Below, one piece after another: positions 46,140 through 55,085 of a DNA stretch of 64,000 bases; positions within the stretch are counted from its first letter, which is position 1; the number at the start of each line of letters is the position of its first letter. Below the pieces are notes generated by a model. It did not search any database. It saw only the letters and a program-made list of their open reading frames with translations, and was not told where the DNA came from. Position numbers and translations under genes: made by a program. Origin of the DNA: Halomonas sp. A40-4 (GTDB lineage: Bacteria; Pseudomonadota; Gammaproteobacteria; Pseudomonadales; Halomonadaceae); NCBI RefSeq assembly GCF_015767635.1, contig NZ_CP065230.1:1488001-1552000 (forward strand). The letters run 5' to 3'.

Positions 46140-47225
46140 CTAATAGAATAAATCCCCTTGCGCGCGCGGCGGGCGGAAATCGCGGGTATTCAATCCCTGC
46201 TCGGTGCGGGACTGCAATTTCCACTGGCGACTGGCACGATTGAACCGCTGGCCAATCATTTCGGCAAACACCCCTTCACCGCGGAAACGCTTGCCAAAGC
46301 GGGCGTCGTAATCCTTTCCGCCGCGGCACTGGCGAATCAAGCTCATCACTTTGGCTGCCCGTTCAGGGTAGTGGGCTTCCAGCCATGCCTCGAACAGTGG
46401 CGCCACTTCATGGGGCAGTCGCAACAGCATCCAGGTGGCGGTGCGCGCCCCCGCTCGGCTGGCGGCTTCAAGAATCCGCTCGATCTCATGGTCGGTCAGC
46501 CCAGGGATGATCGGCGAAACCAGGGTGCCCACAGGAATCCCCGCCGTATTCAGCTCGCGGATGACTTTCAGGCGGGCTTGAGGCGACGCCGTGCGCGGCT
46601 CGAGGGTGCGTTTCAGGTTGGCATCCAGGCTGGTAAGGCTGATAAACACTCGCACCAGGCGGTGTTCGGCCATTTCCGAAAGTAGCTCCAGGTCTCTCAG
46701 TATCAGGCTGCTTTTGGTCACGATGGTGACCGGATGCCGACATTCCAATAACAACTCAAGCAAGCGGCGGGTGGTTTGGTGTTTTGCCTCAAGTGGCTGG
46801 TAACAGTCGGTATTGCCGGAAAGGTTAATCGGACGGCATACGTAATTAGGGTGGCACAGCTCGTCGGTTAACCGCTCCACCAAACCGCTGCGGGCAATCA
46901 GCCTGGTTTCAAAATCCAGCCCTGGCGATAAATCCCAGTAGGCATGGGAGGGGCGGGCATAGCAGTAAACGCAGCCGTGCTCACAGCCGCGATAAGGATT
47001 CAGTGAGCGATCAAACGGCAAATCCGGCGAGGTGTTCCACGACAGGGCGCTTTTACTCACCTCTTCGCGTACCTCGGTGGCGATGGAGGTGGATGCTTCC
47101 TCCCGCCACCAGCCATCGTCTTCCGCAACGCTTTGGGTGGGCGCAAAGCGGTTATGCGGGTCGTACGTCGCTCCACGCCCTTTGCGTACAGAGGAGCCGC
47201 CATCAGCGTAATGAAAAGACGTCAT
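46140..47225 (-). CDS. PA0069-family radical SAM protein
   Basis: A 361-residue enzyme with the radical SAM 4Fe-4S motif CEHGCVYCYARPSHAYWDLSP (about residue 80), a spacing of Cx3Cx2C, followed by a TIM-barrel pattern with VTIVTKSSLILRDLELL and GIPVGTLVSPIIPGLTD. It belongs to the PA0069/SplB-like group; the substrate is not known. SplB itself repairs UV lesions. A LexA-like sequence lies 18 bp upstream of the ATG. Confidence 0.9.
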   Translation of the reverse strand: MTSFHYADGGSSVRKGRGATYDPHNRFAPTQSVAEDDGWWREEASTSIATEVREEVSKSALSWNTSPDLPFDRSLNPYRGCEHGCVYCYARPSHAYWDLSPGLDFETRLIARSGLVERLTDELCHPNYVCRPINLSGNTDCYQPLEAKHQTTRRLLELLLECRHPVTIVTKSSLILRDLELLSEMAEHRLVRVFISLTSLDANLKRTLEPRTASPQARLKVIRELNTAGIPVGTLVSPIIPGLTDHEIERILEAASRAGARTATWMLLRLPHEVAPLFEAWLEAHYPERAAKVMSLIRQCRGGKDYDARFGKRFRGEGVFAEMIGQRFNRASRQWKLQSRTEQGLNTRDFRPPRAQGDLFY

Positions 47226-47242
47226 CTGCCACCCCCGTTAAT

Positions 47243-47262
47243 ATATGGTTATATATACAGTA
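47243..47262. promoter_or_regulatory. Imperfect LexA-like box before the radical SAM gene
   Basis: The 20-mer matches 15 of 20 positions of the gammaproteobacterial LexA consensus, with a perfect right half (TATATATACAGTA) and a degenerate left half. Weak evidence for SOS control. Confidence 0.25.
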
Positions 47263-47505
47263 TATGGCGTTTGTAAAAAGACGCAAGGCGAGGGAAAAGG
47301 GCTTAAGTGCTAAATTTTTACTTCTTCAATCACCAAACCCATCACCGAGGGCAGGTGGCCACCTTAATTCTCTCAAGCCGGTGTGGATATTGGCGTTACC
47401 GCTCTGCTGGCGATGATTCCGGATGAGATGGAAAAATGATGGTTATTTTGTCTCTTTCAGGATACGGTGCTATTCTATCTTCAGGGTGCCATTCAAGGAG
47501 GGGGC

Positions 47506-47775
47506 ATGCCAGAGATTGATGCTCTGCTCGGGCTTTCATTTTGTATGTATTTTTTTGATAACAAGCAGCACAAGCTTCCTCACCTGCACGTCAAATATGG
47601 TGGCTATGAACTGATAATCGCAATTGAGTCAGGTGAGTGCTTGGAGGGATATCTGCCCAATAAGCATCGTAAGCGGGCAGAAAACCACATTGCTGAGCAT
47701 CGGGAGCAGCTAATGCATATGTGGCAGAAAGCAGTCAATGGTGAAAACCCAGGCAAATTAGGTGACATATGTTAA
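47506..47775 (+). CDS. DUF4160 protein, possible toxin partner
   Basis: An 89-residue protein with the DUF4160 signature: FCMYFFDNKQHKLPHLHVKYGGYELIIAIESGECLEGYLP, then a basic helix KHRKRAENHIAEHREQL. DUF4160 genes are commonly paired with DUF2442 genes, as here, and such pairs are predicted toxin-antitoxin modules. ATG 47506 is used because GGAGG lies four to five bases upstream, against an in-frame alternative at 47467. It overlaps the next gene by 7 bp. Confidence 0.8.
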   Translation: MPEIDALLGLSFCMYFFDNKQHKLPHLHVKYGGYELIIAIESGECLEGYLPNKHRKRAENHIAEHREQLMHMWQKAVNGENPGKLGDIC

Positions 47776-48290
47776 AAATCATTGATGTGGACTTGGTTGG
47801 GTCATATACGCTTGAACTGGTTTTTAGCGATGGTTTTCATGGCGTTGCTGATCTATCAGGCTATTTTAGCAAGGCTCCTTTTTCAGGGATTAAAGACTTC
47901 CAAAAGTTCTCACTAACCGCGGCTGGGTCGCTCAACTGGGGTGGCAATGAGCTTTCTGCGAGCACCCTGCGTGCAGTGACAAAAGGCGTGCAGAAAACAG
48001 CAGCCACTCACTTCAATGTGCAGGAAATGGAAGACGTTATTAAGCAAGCCTCATGGGACTCTATGCAGGAAGGGCGTCCCGACATTTTACAGGCTGCTAT
48101 TCGTTCCTACGTGGAGCAGTTCGGGCATAGCCAGGTCATTGCCAAAGCAGGTATCAAAAGCCGTACCAGCGCCTATCGTTCTCTAAAGCCACAAACCACC
48201 CCCAATTTCGCCACCTTGGTTCAACTGGGGCATGCGGTCATCGAATTAGCAAAAGAGAATGTCAGTGAGCGTTCTACAGCACAGCGATAA
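47769..48290 (+). CDS. DUF2442-HTH protein, possible antitoxin
   Basis: A 173-residue protein with an N-terminal DUF2442 domain (residues 1-75; YTLELVFSDGFHGVADLSGYF...LSASTLRA) and a C-terminal helix-turn-helix of the HigA-antitoxin type (VIAKAGIKSRTSAYRSLKPQTTPNFATLVQLGHAV). The overlapping DUF4160 gene upstream and a DNA-binding C-terminus fit the antitoxin role with autorepression. Which partner is toxic has not been shown here. Confidence 0.78.
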   Translation: MLKIIDVDLVGSYTLELVFSDGFHGVADLSGYFSKAPFSGIKDFQKFSLTAAGSLNWGGNELSASTLRAVTKGVQKTAATHFNVQEMEDVIKQASWDSMQEGRPDILQAAIRSYVEQFGHSQVIAKAGIKSRTSAYRSLKPQTTPNFATLVQLGHAVIELAKENVSERSTAQR

Positions 48291-48445
48291 AACCAGGAAG
48301 TTAAATCAGATATTCTAAGAAGAGTAAGTACGCAGGTGGTGGAAGATAAGCCATGAATTGAGCTCAAAGCTGACTGGCCAAAGATCCGGCGGCAGGTAGA
48401 GATTGAATAGCGTCGCTACGACCAAGCCAGTCGTCCAATAGCAAC

Positions 48446-48479
48446 AAAAACGCCTTGGCTCTCTAAAGCCAAGGCGTTT
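48446..48479 (-). terminator. Rho-independent terminator of pgi
   Basis: A perfect 13-bp stem (AAACGCCTTGGCT/AGCCAAGGCGTTT, loop CTCTAA) followed on the - strand by a T-run (A5 on the + strand at 48446-48450). It lies 30 bp after the pgi stop; the preceding + strand gene may also use it. Confidence 0.9.
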
Positions 48480-48509
48480 CGCGTTATCCAGTACGTGACT
48501 CGCTAGCGC

Positions 48510-50177
48510 TTAGCGCTTTTTCCGCGTGGTTTTTTTATCGTCGTTGGCTTTTGTGGCGCTGTCTTCACTTCTCCCATTGCCGGGGAAGTGCCCGCGCAGC
48601 AGCTCCAGCAGTCCCTGGGTCGAGGCGTCGAAGTCGGCGGCGTTGGTGTCGATGCGCTCGCTGATTTCACCGGCGATGCGCTTGCCGAGCTGAACACCCC
48701 ACTGGTCGAAGGAGTTGATGTTCCAGATAACGCCTTGCACGAACACCTTGTGTTCGTAGAGCGCGATCAGGGCACCCAGGTTTTTCGGCGTCAGCTCGTC
48801 CAGCAGCAGGGTGCTGGACGGGCGGTTGCCAGGGCAGCTGTAGGGATCGTGCTGGCTAAGCTCCTTGCTGTCTCCCTGGCTGCCTTCCATAAAGGCGTTG
48901 GCCTGGGCGAGCATGTTGGTGAGCAGCGCGAAGTGGTGGTCTTCGACACCCGGCTCGGGCTTGAGTGAGGCGATAAAGTCGATCGGTACGTAGCGTGTGC
49001 CCTGATGCAGCAGTTGGAAGAAAGCGTGCTGACCGTTGGAGCCGGTCTGGCCCCAGACAATCGGGCCGGTCTTGTAATTCACCGGGTGGCCGAAGATATC
49101 CACCGACTTGCCGTTGGACTCCATATCCAACTGCTGGAGAAACGAAGGCAACTGGTGCAGGGCCTGGTCGTAGGGCACGATGGCCTGGGTTTCCGCACCA
49201 ATGAAATTGATATACCAGATGCCAATCAGCGCCATCAGTACCGGCATGTTCTCGGAGAAGGGCGCTTCAATGAAGTGATTATCCATCTCGTGAGCGCCTT
49301 CCAGCAGCTCGATGAAGCCCTCAAAGCCAATCGAGAGCGCAATCGGCAGGCCAATGGATGACCACATGGAGTAGCGCCCGCCGACCCAGGCCCAGAACTC
49401 GAACACGTTCTCTTCACGAATGCCGAATTCCATCGCGGCCTTGCGATTGGTGGAGGCAGCGATAAAGTGCGCGCCCACATCGGCGTCTTCACCTGCGTTC
49501 TCCAGGAACCAGCGCCGCGCCGTCTTGGCGTTGAGCAGGGTTTCCTGGGTAGAGAAGGTCTTGGTTGAGACGATAAACAGCGTGGTGGCCGGGTCGAGAC
49601 GCGAAAGCACCTTCTGGATATGGGTGCCGTCCACGTTGGAAACGAAGTGGAAATGCAGCTCCGGGTGGCGGTACTTCAATAGCGCACGGACGGCCATGTT
49701 GGGGCCCAGGTCCGACCCGCCGATGCCAATGTTGACCACGTCCTTGATGCGTTTGCCGCTATAGCCTTTCCACTCACCGCTACGCACCGCCTCGGAAAAC
49801 TGCTTGATCTGCTCGCGGGTGCGGGTGATCTCGGGCATTACATCCTTGCCATCGACAAACACCGGCTCGTCGCCCAGGTGGCGCAGCGCGGTGTGAAGTA
49901 CCGGACGGTCTTCGGTGACGTTGATGATATCGCCCGAGAACATCTGTGCCCGGCGCTGCACCAGAGCGGAGTGGTCGGCCAGCTCGATCAGCTTGGCCTT
50001 GACCTCGTCGGATACGTGGTGCTTCGAGTAGTCGAGGAAAAGGCCGCCTACCCGCAGGCTCATTTTTTCAAAGCGCTGCGGGTCATTGGTGAAATAGTCA
50101 CGAATGCGATCGTTAGCGGTTTTGTCGCGCAGGCGTTCGAGCGCCTGCCACGTCACACTGCGGGTTAACTGAAACAT
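48510..50177 (-). CDS. pgi: Glucose-6-phosphate isomerase
   Basis: Interconverts glucose-6-phosphate and fructose-6-phosphate. The 555-residue protein has VNIGIGGSDLGP, FVSNVDGTHI, TKTFSTQETL, GGRYSMWSSIGLP, MESNGK and QLGKRIA, the complete set of PGI substrate-binding blocks, including the catalytic Glu and His regions. The extreme C-terminus is a short lysine/arginine tail (KANDDKKTTRKKR) not present in E. coli. It is divergent from the sugar operon, whose pentose phosphates feed the same hexose-phosphate pool. Confidence 0.97.
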   Translation of the reverse strand: MFQLTRSVTWQALERLRDKTANDRIRDYFTNDPQRFEKMSLRVGGLFLDYSKHHVSDEVKAKLIELADHSALVQRRAQMFSGDIINVTEDRPVLHTALRHLGDEPVFVDGKDVMPEITRTREQIKQFSEAVRSGEWKGYSGKRIKDVVNIGIGGSDLGPNMAVRALLKYRHPELHFHFVSNVDGTHIQKVLSRLDPATTLFIVSTKTFSTQETLLNAKTARRWFLENAGEDADVGAHFIAASTNRKAAMEFGIREENVFEFWAWVGGRYSMWSSIGLPIALSIGFEGFIELLEGAHEMDNHFIEAPFSENMPVLMALIGIWYINFIGAETQAIVPYDQALHQLPSFLQQLDMESNGKSVDIFGHPVNYKTGPIVWGQTGSNGQHAFFQLLHQGTRYVPIDFIASLKPEPGVEDHHFALLTNMLAQANAFMEGSQGDSKELSQHDPYSCPGNRPSSTLLLDELTPKNLGALIALYEHKVFVQGVIWNINSFDQWGVQLGKRIAGEISERIDTNAADFDASTQGLLELLRGHFPGNGRSEDSATKANDDKKTTRKKR

Positions 50178-50762
50178 AACGGGCGATCCTGTTATTTAGA
50201 TCATTATTAATAGATGGGGTCTGCACTGCTAGCCTGTGCTTTAGCTCCCCTTCATTGTAAAAAGCTACATTAAATGTCGAAATTTTCTTATGCATTAATC
50301 AAGGCTATATAAAATATCCTTGAGTTGCTTTGGTAAAGAATAGAGCTAATGTTTGTCGAAAAAATCACCATGATGATGTAAGTTGCAAATTATCTGGTAT
50401 GAATAATTTATAAGACAATCTTTTAATCTAATAGCATATTAAATCCCCTCCCCCCTCGCCTATATACAGTTTTAGCTTTCTTGGCTGGCTTTTGAATATG
50501 TATTCAAAAAATATCAGTGAATAAATATTTGAGCCAGCCATTGCTAAGCGCCTACCTACTGGAAAAATGCCATCAAGTTTTTGATATAGGGCTATTTGTT
50601 CATTTATAGCACTTAAAACCGCGGAAGGTTCCTGTCCAATATCAGACTAATGTATAAGCTTTGCTCTTTGGATTGCTCTTGACGGTAATCAGTATATGAA
50701 CAAAGATACCTATAAATCAATATTCAGTAATTGAATATTTATTCATAAGAGGTGTGGCAAAG
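50178..50762 (+). promoter_or_regulatory. Control region of the sugar operon with TGAATA/TATTCA array
   Basis: AT-rich gap of about 580 bp between divergent pgi and the operon. Seven copies of TGAATA or its complement occur: 50400, 50493, 50501, 50518, 50721, 50732 and 50740. Some pair into perfect palindromes: TTTTGAATA-TG-TATTCAAAA (50490-50509), TGAATA-TT-TATTCA (50732-50745) and AATATTCA-N5-TGAATATT (50719-50739). One cluster is about 250 bp upstream and the other touches the ribosome site, an arrangement suited to looping repression by the SorC-type regulator. Confidence 0.7.
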
Positions 50763-51593
50763 ATGATACGTAAACCATTGGGACCCGATGAACTGGCAGA
50801 GCAGTGTTGTCAGATGCGGAAAACCATCATCCAAACCATCGGCAATGCCAATATGGGCCATATCGGTGGTGATCTTTCCGTGATCGATATACTAGGAACC
50901 TTGTATTTCAATGTCTTGCAAGTGAATCCTGAGGATCCGATAGCCCCGGATCGTGACCGCTTTATCTTGAGTAAAGGGCATTGTGCGGTCGCTCTCTACA
51001 CAGCCATGGCTTACGCGGGCTACTTCCCAGTTGAAGAAATGTCGACCTTCGTGCAGCCCCAGTCACGACTCAATGGTCACCCCTGCAACGAGAAGTTGCC
51101 CGGTGTTGAAACTAGCACTGGTCCCCTGGGACATGGCCTACCTGTAGGCGTAGGTGCGGCCATCGGTGCCAAAATTCAGAAGAAACCCTGGCAGGTTTAC
51201 GTGGTCGTTGGCGACGGTGAGATTCAGGAAGGTAGCAACTGGGAAGCCGCGATGACTGCTGCCTACAAAAAACTGGATAACTTAACACTGATTATCGACC
51301 GCAATCGTCTCCAGCAGGGTGATCGCACCGATGATGTGACTTCACTAGAGCCTTTGACTGAACGCTTCAAATCCTTTGGTTGGGATTCACTAGAAGTTGA
51401 TGGCCACGATTATGGTGCGCTGATTGAAGCACTAAAGGCGCCGCGTGTAGAAAGTAAGCCTCGCTGCCTAGTGGCTAATACCTTCAAAGGAAAAGGCGTG
51501 TCTTTCATCCAAGATCGGGTTGAGTGGCATCATAAAGTACCGTCGCCGGAACAAGTCGAAGAAGCCCTGAACGAGCTGGAGAGAGGCGTATAA
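50763..51593 (+). CDS. Transketolase, N-terminal (TPP-binding) subunit
   Basis: 276 residues covering only the diphosphate-binding half of transketolase. The TPP motif is VGDGEIQEGSNWEAAMTAAYKKLDNLTLIIDRNRLQ (GDG-x-N type); GHIGGDLSVIDIL, DRFILSKGHCAVALY and STGPLGHGLPVGVG are standard transketolase blocks. The other half is in the next gene, 2 bp later. Such split enzymes are usual in specialised pathways, including apulose-4-phosphate transketolase AptA. ATG 50763 has a correctly spaced AAGAGGT; a GTG at 50754 is too close. Confidence 0.88.
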   Translation: MIRKPLGPDELAEQCCQMRKTIIQTIGNANMGHIGGDLSVIDILGTLYFNVLQVNPEDPIAPDRDRFILSKGHCAVALYTAMAYAGYFPVEEMSTFVQPQSRLNGHPCNEKLPGVETSTGPLGHGLPVGVGAAIGAKIQKKPWQVYVVVGDGEIQEGSNWEAAMTAAYKKLDNLTLIIDRNRLQQGDRTDDVTSLEPLTERFKSFGWDSLEVDGHDYGALIEALKAPRVESKPRCLVANTFKGKGVSFIQDRVEWHHKVPSPEQVEEALNELERGV

Positions 51594-51595
51594 CC

Positions 51596-52534
51596 ATGTC
51601 GAATGATATTCAACTACACGATTGTCGCAATGCCTTTGCGAAGACCCTTGAGGCACTAGCTGAAGCAGATGAGCGCATCGTTAGTGTCTGTAACGACTCG
51701 ATCGGCTCAAGCAAGCTAGGCGATTTTCGTAGCAAGTGGCCTGAGCGATTAATCAATGTCGGCATCGCTGAGCAGACCCTGGTCGGTGCAGGCGCGGGCT
51801 TGGCTAACTCAGGGTTGGTGCCTTTTGTGTGTGGAGCCTCCTGCTTCCTTACGGGGCGTTCACTTGAGCAAATAAAGGCCGACATCGTCTACTCGAACGC
51901 CAACGTCAAACTGTGTGGTATTAGCAGCGGTGTCGCCTATGGCGAACTTGGTCCCACGCACCACTCTATCGAAGATCTTGCTTGGACACGGCCGCTGGCA
52001 GGCCTCGATATTTTCGTTCCGGTGGATGACGTGGAAACGGCAGCGGTCATTCGCTATGTCGCTCAAAACGACCATCCGACCTTCGTTCGCCTGAGCCGCA
52101 TGGGCGTGCCGAGACTGCTGCCCGAGGACTACGAATTTCAGCCTGGTAAGGCTCAAATCCTGCGCGAAGGCAAGGACATCACTTTGATCGGCTGCGGTGT
52201 GACCGTTTGCAGGGCCATGGACGCGGCTGAGCAGTTGGCCAGCGAGGGTATCGAGGCGCGGGTGGTTAATTTCCCGAGCATCTCTCCTTTGGATGAAGAG
52301 ACCATCATACAGTGCGCTCAGGAAACCAAGCATCTGCTGACCATTGAGGAGCACAGTGTGCGCGGTGGTATGGGCAGCGCGATCGCCGAAGTCGTTGTCA
52401 GCAAAGCGCCGTGCAAGATGAAATTGCTGGGCTTCCCTGCCTTTGCTCCGACAGGTTCGGCTGAGTGGCTGCTCGACCACTTTGGCATGTCTGTGGGTGG
52501 CATCGTGGACTCGGCCAAAGCGCTGCTTAAGTAA
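51596..52534 (+). CDS. Transketolase, C-terminal (pyrimidine) subunit
   Basis: 312 residues forming the pyrimidine-binding and C-terminal domains of transketolase. The catalytic glutamate is in INVGIAEQTLVGAGAGLA, and LGPTHHSIEDLAWTRPL is the substrate loop; a final Rossmann-like domain follows. It complements the preceding gene to make one enzyme (AptB-like arrangement), transferring a two-carbon ketol unit. ATG 51596 is only 2 bp after the previous stop, so equal expression is expected. Its stop is 10 bp before the kinase. Confidence 0.88.
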   Translation: MSNDIQLHDCRNAFAKTLEALAEADERIVSVCNDSIGSSKLGDFRSKWPERLINVGIAEQTLVGAGAGLANSGLVPFVCGASCFLTGRSLEQIKADIVYSNANVKLCGISSGVAYGELGPTHHSIEDLAWTRPLAGLDIFVPVDDVETAAVIRYVAQNDHPTFVRLSRMGVPRLLPEDYEFQPGKAQILREGKDITLIGCGVTVCRAMDAAEQLASEGIEARVVNFPSISPLDEETIIQCAQETKHLLTIEEHSVRGGMGSAIAEVVVSKAPCKMKLLGFPAFAPTGSAEWLLDHFGMSVGGIVDSAKALLK

Positions 52535-52544
52535 GGAGAAGGTT

Positions 52545-54032
52545 ATGGCAACATCCGCCATTCTCGCTATCGATCAAGGCACTACCAACTCTAAGGCAGT
52601 GCTGGTGGACTTCGGCGGCAATATTATTGCCAAGGCAGCGGTGGGGATCCCTTGCCAGTATCCACAGCCGGGTTGGGTCGAGCAATCGGGTGAGGAAGTC
52701 GTCCTGAGTGTTAAGCAGGCCATCGACGTTTGTCTCTCAACGCAGCAGGATGTCGACGTCGTTGCCGTGGGGATATCGGCTCAGCGGGAATCTGCTATCG
52801 CCTGGGATAGTTTCAGTGGTAAATCGCTTGCACCCTGTGTCAGCTGGCAATGCCGCCGCAGCCAGCCCTTTTGTGAGGAGCTAAAGCGTCTCGGCCTCAA
52901 TGCCAGGGTTCACGAGTTGTCAGGTTTACCTATTGATCCACTCTTCTCCGGCTCAAAGTTCCGCTGGCTGCTCGATTCCTTCGACGACAGTATCGATCGT
53001 CATAATGTCCGACTGGGTAATGTCGACAGCTGGCTGTTATGGAATCTCACTGAGGGGAGGGTGCATCTGACGGATACGTCCAATGCATCGCGCACCCAGC
53101 TGTGCGATATCAGCACTGCCCAGTGGTCCCCAGAGTTGCTCGATGTATTTGGTATCAGTCCCGAGATGCTTCCGGAGATCCGTCCATCAAGCCACACCTT
53201 CGGAAAGACATGCGAGTTTGGATTGCTAAAGGAGGGCATTCCCATCTTGTCCATGATCGGTGATTCCCACGCGGCTTTGTTCGCCCAAGGGGGATTTCGC
53301 CCCGGCGTTGTTAAGGCGACATACGGAACTGGGTCTTCAGTGATGACCACCACCCAAAGCCAGATGGTACGGGCCGAGGGCCTAGCGACCACGGTGGCCT
53401 GGGAAACTTCAGAACAGCGCGTCTATGCACTCGAAGGCAATATCACGGTAAGCGCAGCCGTATTGCCCTGGACCGCGAAGTTGCTGGGGCTCGACGGCTC
53501 TGTCGAGCGCTTGGCTGAACTTGCTGAAGCTGCGAGTGGTAGGGGCAAAGAGGTTGTGGTACCCGCCATGGTGGGATTAGGGGCGCCGCGCTGGGTGGGC
53601 GACGTCACTGGCCTTATGGATGGGCTGACCTTCAATACCGAACCTGCTGATATAGCGCGGGCCGCTTTCGAGTCCATTGTTTTCCAAATCAAAGATGTCG
53701 TCGATGTTATGCAGTCAGCATGTCAGCGCCATGGATTGCCACCGCTAACGGCGCTCAAGGCCGATGGAGGTGCTAGTGCTAATAACTGGTTAATGCAACT
53801 CCAGGCAGACACCTTAGGTATTACGGTGCAAAGAGCCGCTCAAGCAGAGTTGTCTGCCGTCGGTACGGCAATGTTGGCGGGCCTTGAGCTAGGGGTGTGG
53901 CCGACGCTAGATGCTTTGGAGAAGGCACTGTCGTCTTTTGATACATTCGAGGGGCTGGGTGCCGACCAAGACGAACGCCACCAGACGTGGCTCAAGTCTG
54001 TGGAGCGTACCCTCTCTAAATCAAAAGGTTAG
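52545..54032 (+). CDS. FGGY-family carbohydrate kinase
   Basis: A 495-residue ATP-dependent sugar kinase. It opens AILAIDQGTTNSKAVLVD (phosphate-binding loop), has GWVEQ, GISAQRESAIAWD, the substrate Asp in IGDSHAALFAQGGF and the ATP-site YGTGSSVM, and a final ADGGASANNWLMQLQAD block. The sequence lies closer to the glycerol-kinase/AplK-EryA side of FGGY than to xylulokinase by eye. It should phosphorylate the ketose made by the dehydrogenases downstream. ATG 52545 has AAGGAG eight bases upstream. Substrate unknown. Confidence 0.9.
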   Translation: MATSAILAIDQGTTNSKAVLVDFGGNIIAKAAVGIPCQYPQPGWVEQSGEEVVLSVKQAIDVCLSTQQDVDVVAVGISAQRESAIAWDSFSGKSLAPCVSWQCRRSQPFCEELKRLGLNARVHELSGLPIDPLFSGSKFRWLLDSFDDSIDRHNVRLGNVDSWLLWNLTEGRVHLTDTSNASRTQLCDISTAQWSPELLDVFGISPEMLPEIRPSSHTFGKTCEFGLLKEGIPILSMIGDSHAALFAQGGFRPGVVKATYGTGSSVMTTTQSQMVRAEGLATTVAWETSEQRVYALEGNITVSAAVLPWTAKLLGLDGSVERLAELAEAASGRGKEVVVPAMVGLGAPRWVGDVTGLMDGLTFNTEPADIARAAFESIVFQIKDVVDVMQSACQRHGLPPLTALKADGGASANNWLMQLQADTLGITVQRAAQAELSAVGTAMLAGLELGVWPTLDALEKALSSFDTFEGLGADQDERHQTWLKSVERTLSKSKG

Positions 54033-54048
54033 GCCGGAGAAAACGACG

Positions 54049-55008
54049 ATGAATCCCGAATACGAACTGCGTTTGGCGACTAAGGTGGCTCACCTCTATT
54101 GGGTTGAGCAGATGCGCCAAGTTGATATTGCCGCGCGGCTGAACTTGTCACAAGCGGGCGTATCACGTTTGCTGCGCCGCGCGCAGAAGGAGGGCATCGT
54201 CTCCATTAGCATCAAACCGCCCGAAGGCACCTATCACCTGCTTGAGGAAGCATTATGTGCCAAGTACGGACTTGAAGAGGTGGTGGTGGCTGCCTGTCCC
54301 GACAACAGTGAGAACGCCATCTTGCTGAGTATTGGCGAAGCGGCAGCTCAATACCTTGAATCGACCTTACGTGCTAACGACCAGATAGGGATTTCGAGCT
54401 GGAGTTCGGCGCTGGTAGCGCTTGCCGAACAACTGCCAAAAAATGGCTCGCTAAAAGCACAGCGTGTTGTGCAACTGATGGGCGGTATGGCTCTCGATCA
54501 TGCAGAGCATCTTGCCGAAAACCTGACGCTGCAACTGGCCAATCGACTGGATGCGCGCCCTGGATTTATGCAGGTGGCAGGTATTGCCAGTACCCCCGAG
54601 GCTCGCAAGGTGATCAGTCAGGAGCCTTATGTACGCGAGACCATGGCGCTGTTTGATGAGCTAAGTATTGCCCTGGTCGGTATTGGCACACTCGAGCCTT
54701 CGCGATTTCTGGCTAGAAGTGGCAACACCTTTTCTAAAGAAGAGCTTTCAGATCTAGATGGCTGCGGCGCTGTGGGTGATGTCTGTTTGAGGTTTTATGA
54801 CAGCAACGGCGAGTTGGTCCCGCACTCTCTCAACGAAAGAGTGGTGGCGATTTCGCCTGAGAGCTTGAAGGCCATACCAAGGGTTGTCGGTCTAGCAGGA
54901 GGTCAGCAAAAAGTGGCCTCGATACGTGCGGCAGCCTTGGGCGGTTGGATCCAGGTGCTAATTACCGACAGCTTTACTGCCGAAGCATTGCTAGACACTG
55001 CGAGTTAG
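54049..55008 (+). CDS. SorC/DeoR-type sugar-responsive regulator
   Basis: A 319-residue SorC-family regulator: an N-terminal helix-turn-helix (HLYWVEQMRQVDIAARLNLSQAGVSRLLRRAQKEGIV) and a C-terminal sugar-binding domain with IGISSWSSALVAL, VVQLMGGM, GIGTLEPSRFLARSGN and GDVCLRFYDSNG. Family members bind phosphorylated sugars and control the polyol operon they sit in. It is within the operon, so it probably regulates itself through the TGAATA palindromes at 50400-50745. GGAGAAAACGACG precedes ATG 54049. Confidence 0.9.
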   Translation: MNPEYELRLATKVAHLYWVEQMRQVDIAARLNLSQAGVSRLLRRAQKEGIVSISIKPPEGTYHLLEEALCAKYGLEEVVVAACPDNSENAILLSIGEAAAQYLESTLRANDQIGISSWSSALVALAEQLPKNGSLKAQRVVQLMGGMALDHAEHLAENLTLQLANRLDARPGFMQVAGIASTPEARKVISQEPYVRETMALFDELSIALVGIGTLEPSRFLARSGNTFSKEELSDLDGCGAVGDVCLRFYDSNGELVPHSLNERVVAISPESLKAIPRVVGLAGGQQKVASIRAAALGGWIQVLITDSFTAEALLDTAS

Positions 55009-55085
55009 CCAGGCTGCGAGCAGTTTATCAATCTAACCATCAGTGCTTAAGCAATCTAGCACTGATGCTGAAAAGGAGAATAACA

